From the NCBI GenBank assembly GCA_015485845.1, contig WFSU01000052.1:1-14270 (forward strand): DNA of 14,270 bases, read 5' to 3'. Source of the DNA: Nitratifractor sp. (GTDB taxonomy: Bacteria; Campylobacterota; Campylobacteria; Campylobacterales; Sulfurovaceae). This document shows positions 13,889 to 14,270 of the stretch, piece after piece. The first letter of the stretch is position 1. Each line of letters begins with the position of its first letter. The position numbers and the translations under genes were made by a program. The notes under the pieces are model-generated. The model was not told where the DNA came from, did no database searches, and worked only from the letters and a program-made list of their open reading frames with translations.

Positions 13889-14021
13889 GCTTCTTAAGTA
13901 TGAATTTATTATGATAAATAATCAATATAAAGCAAAAATAGATAATTAACAAAGCACAAAAAGTAAAGATAAAAACCCTCAATCCCACTACAATACCCCA
14001 TCAATTACGAAAGGAACACAC

Positions 14022-14270
14022 ATGAAACGCTCATTTATCCGGGAGATACTCGAACACACCGACAGCGACACCATCAGTTTCGCCGGGGGATTGCCGGATG
14101 TGGGGTTGTTTCCGCGTGCGGCGTTGCAGGCAGCGGCGGGGAGGGCGCTGGCGGGAGCGGAGGGTTTGCAGTATGGGGTTTCGGCTGGGTTTGCGCCGTT
14201 GCGGGAGCAGATCGCCGGGTGGTATCGGGAGTGGGGGTTTGAGACGGGGACGGAAAATATCCTCATCACC
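14022..14270 (+). CDS. PLP-dependent aminotransferase, N-terminal part (runs off window)
   Basis: 83 codons from ATG 14022 to the window edge, behind a good AAAGGA 7 nt upstream. It opens MKRSFIREIL, then ISFAGGLPDVGLFP (about 19-32), GLQYGVSAGFAPLREQIAGW (about 54-73) and ENILIT. These blocks (SFAGGLPD, LQYG, G-x-x-x-LR) are the start of fold-type I class I/II aminotransferases of the 2-aminoadipate/MocR-like (LysN, Aro8-type) group. The catalytic lysine lies outside the window, so the substrate cannot be judged. The reading frame is intact and G+C-rich. A possible -10 TACAAT is at 13989-13994. It is transcribed divergently from the ATPase operon. Confidence 0.82.
   Translation, partial: MKRSFIREILEHTDSDTISFAGGLPDVGLFPRAALQAAAGRALAGAEGLQYGVSAGFAPLREQIAGWYREWGFETGTENILIT

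Larger units (their letters stand above)
11978..14021. other. AT-rich inserted block (putative genomic islet)
   Basis: From just upstream of the AraC start to just before the aminotransferase start the sequence is visibly far more AT-rich than either flank, with Lys/Asn/Ile-rich proteins and A/T third codon positions. It holds exactly two genes and a 183-bp AT-rich leader. No integrase, tRNA or clear flanking direct repeat is seen at the edges. Confidence 0.6.

Noticed and set aside
13839..14021. tRNA, attachment site or integrase remnant at the edge of the AT-rich block
   Set aside because: No cloverleaf, no integrase-like coding sequence and no matching direct repeat at the other edge could be seen by eye.

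Overview
The window looks like chromosomal DNA of a member of the Campylobacterota (Epsilonproteobacteria), most likely a free-living chemolithotroph of the Sulfuricurvum/Sulfurimonas/Sulfurovum kind. This rests on the type-E succinate dehydrogenase/fumarate reductase gene order (flavoprotein, iron-sulfur protein, CCG-domain subunit), a short divergent ThiL, and T-rich promoters with good TATAAT boxes. It is an inference from protein character; no database search was possible. Most genes sit at moderate to high G+C. One block near the right end (about 11.98-14.02 kb) is strikingly AT-rich.

Layout. (1) 1-860 (-): a DUF533/TerB-like protein with a glycine-rich repeat region, cut by the window edge. 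(2) 861-1058: a non-coding patch with a 7-bp-periodic repeat, a REP-like palindrome headed by GTAG, and a terminator-like hairpin. (3) 1031-4737 (-): a tight three-gene operon sdhA-sdhB-sdhE for a cytoplasm-facing type-E succinate:quinone/fumarate oxidoreductase, probably used in an oxidative or reductive TCA cycle. (4) 4889-5713 (+): thiL, divergent from sdhA, with an inverted repeat around its -10 box. (5) 5796-6779 (+): a secreted protein made of three peptidoglycan-binding-like domains, convergent with (6) 6838-7227 (-), a tautomerase-fold protein lacking the catalytic Pro1. (7) 7450-8586 (-): a 12-TM MFS transporter, with a second GTAG-headed REP-like palindrome just downstream.

(8) From 8.65 to 13.84 kb the content becomes accessory. 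It holds an MntA-HepT type VII toxin-antitoxin pair, a HipA-like kinase with a fused N-terminal winged helix and no hipB neighbour, and an AraC/GyrI-like regulator. These are followed by an AT-rich two-gene unit, an SMC/AAA_15-type ATPase with an odd P-loop plus a small cysteine-rich protein, which has the look of an anti-phage or abortive-infection cassette. (9) 14022-14270 (+): the start of a PLP-dependent aminotransferase.

The most interesting candidate for an undescribed system is the ATPase plus small Cys-rich protein operon (11983-13838). It is compact and translationally coupled. It differs sharply in base composition from both flanks and abuts an AraC gene that has lost any obvious ribosome binding site. 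The HipA with built-in winged helix and a paired 9-bp repeat in its promoter is the second candidate.
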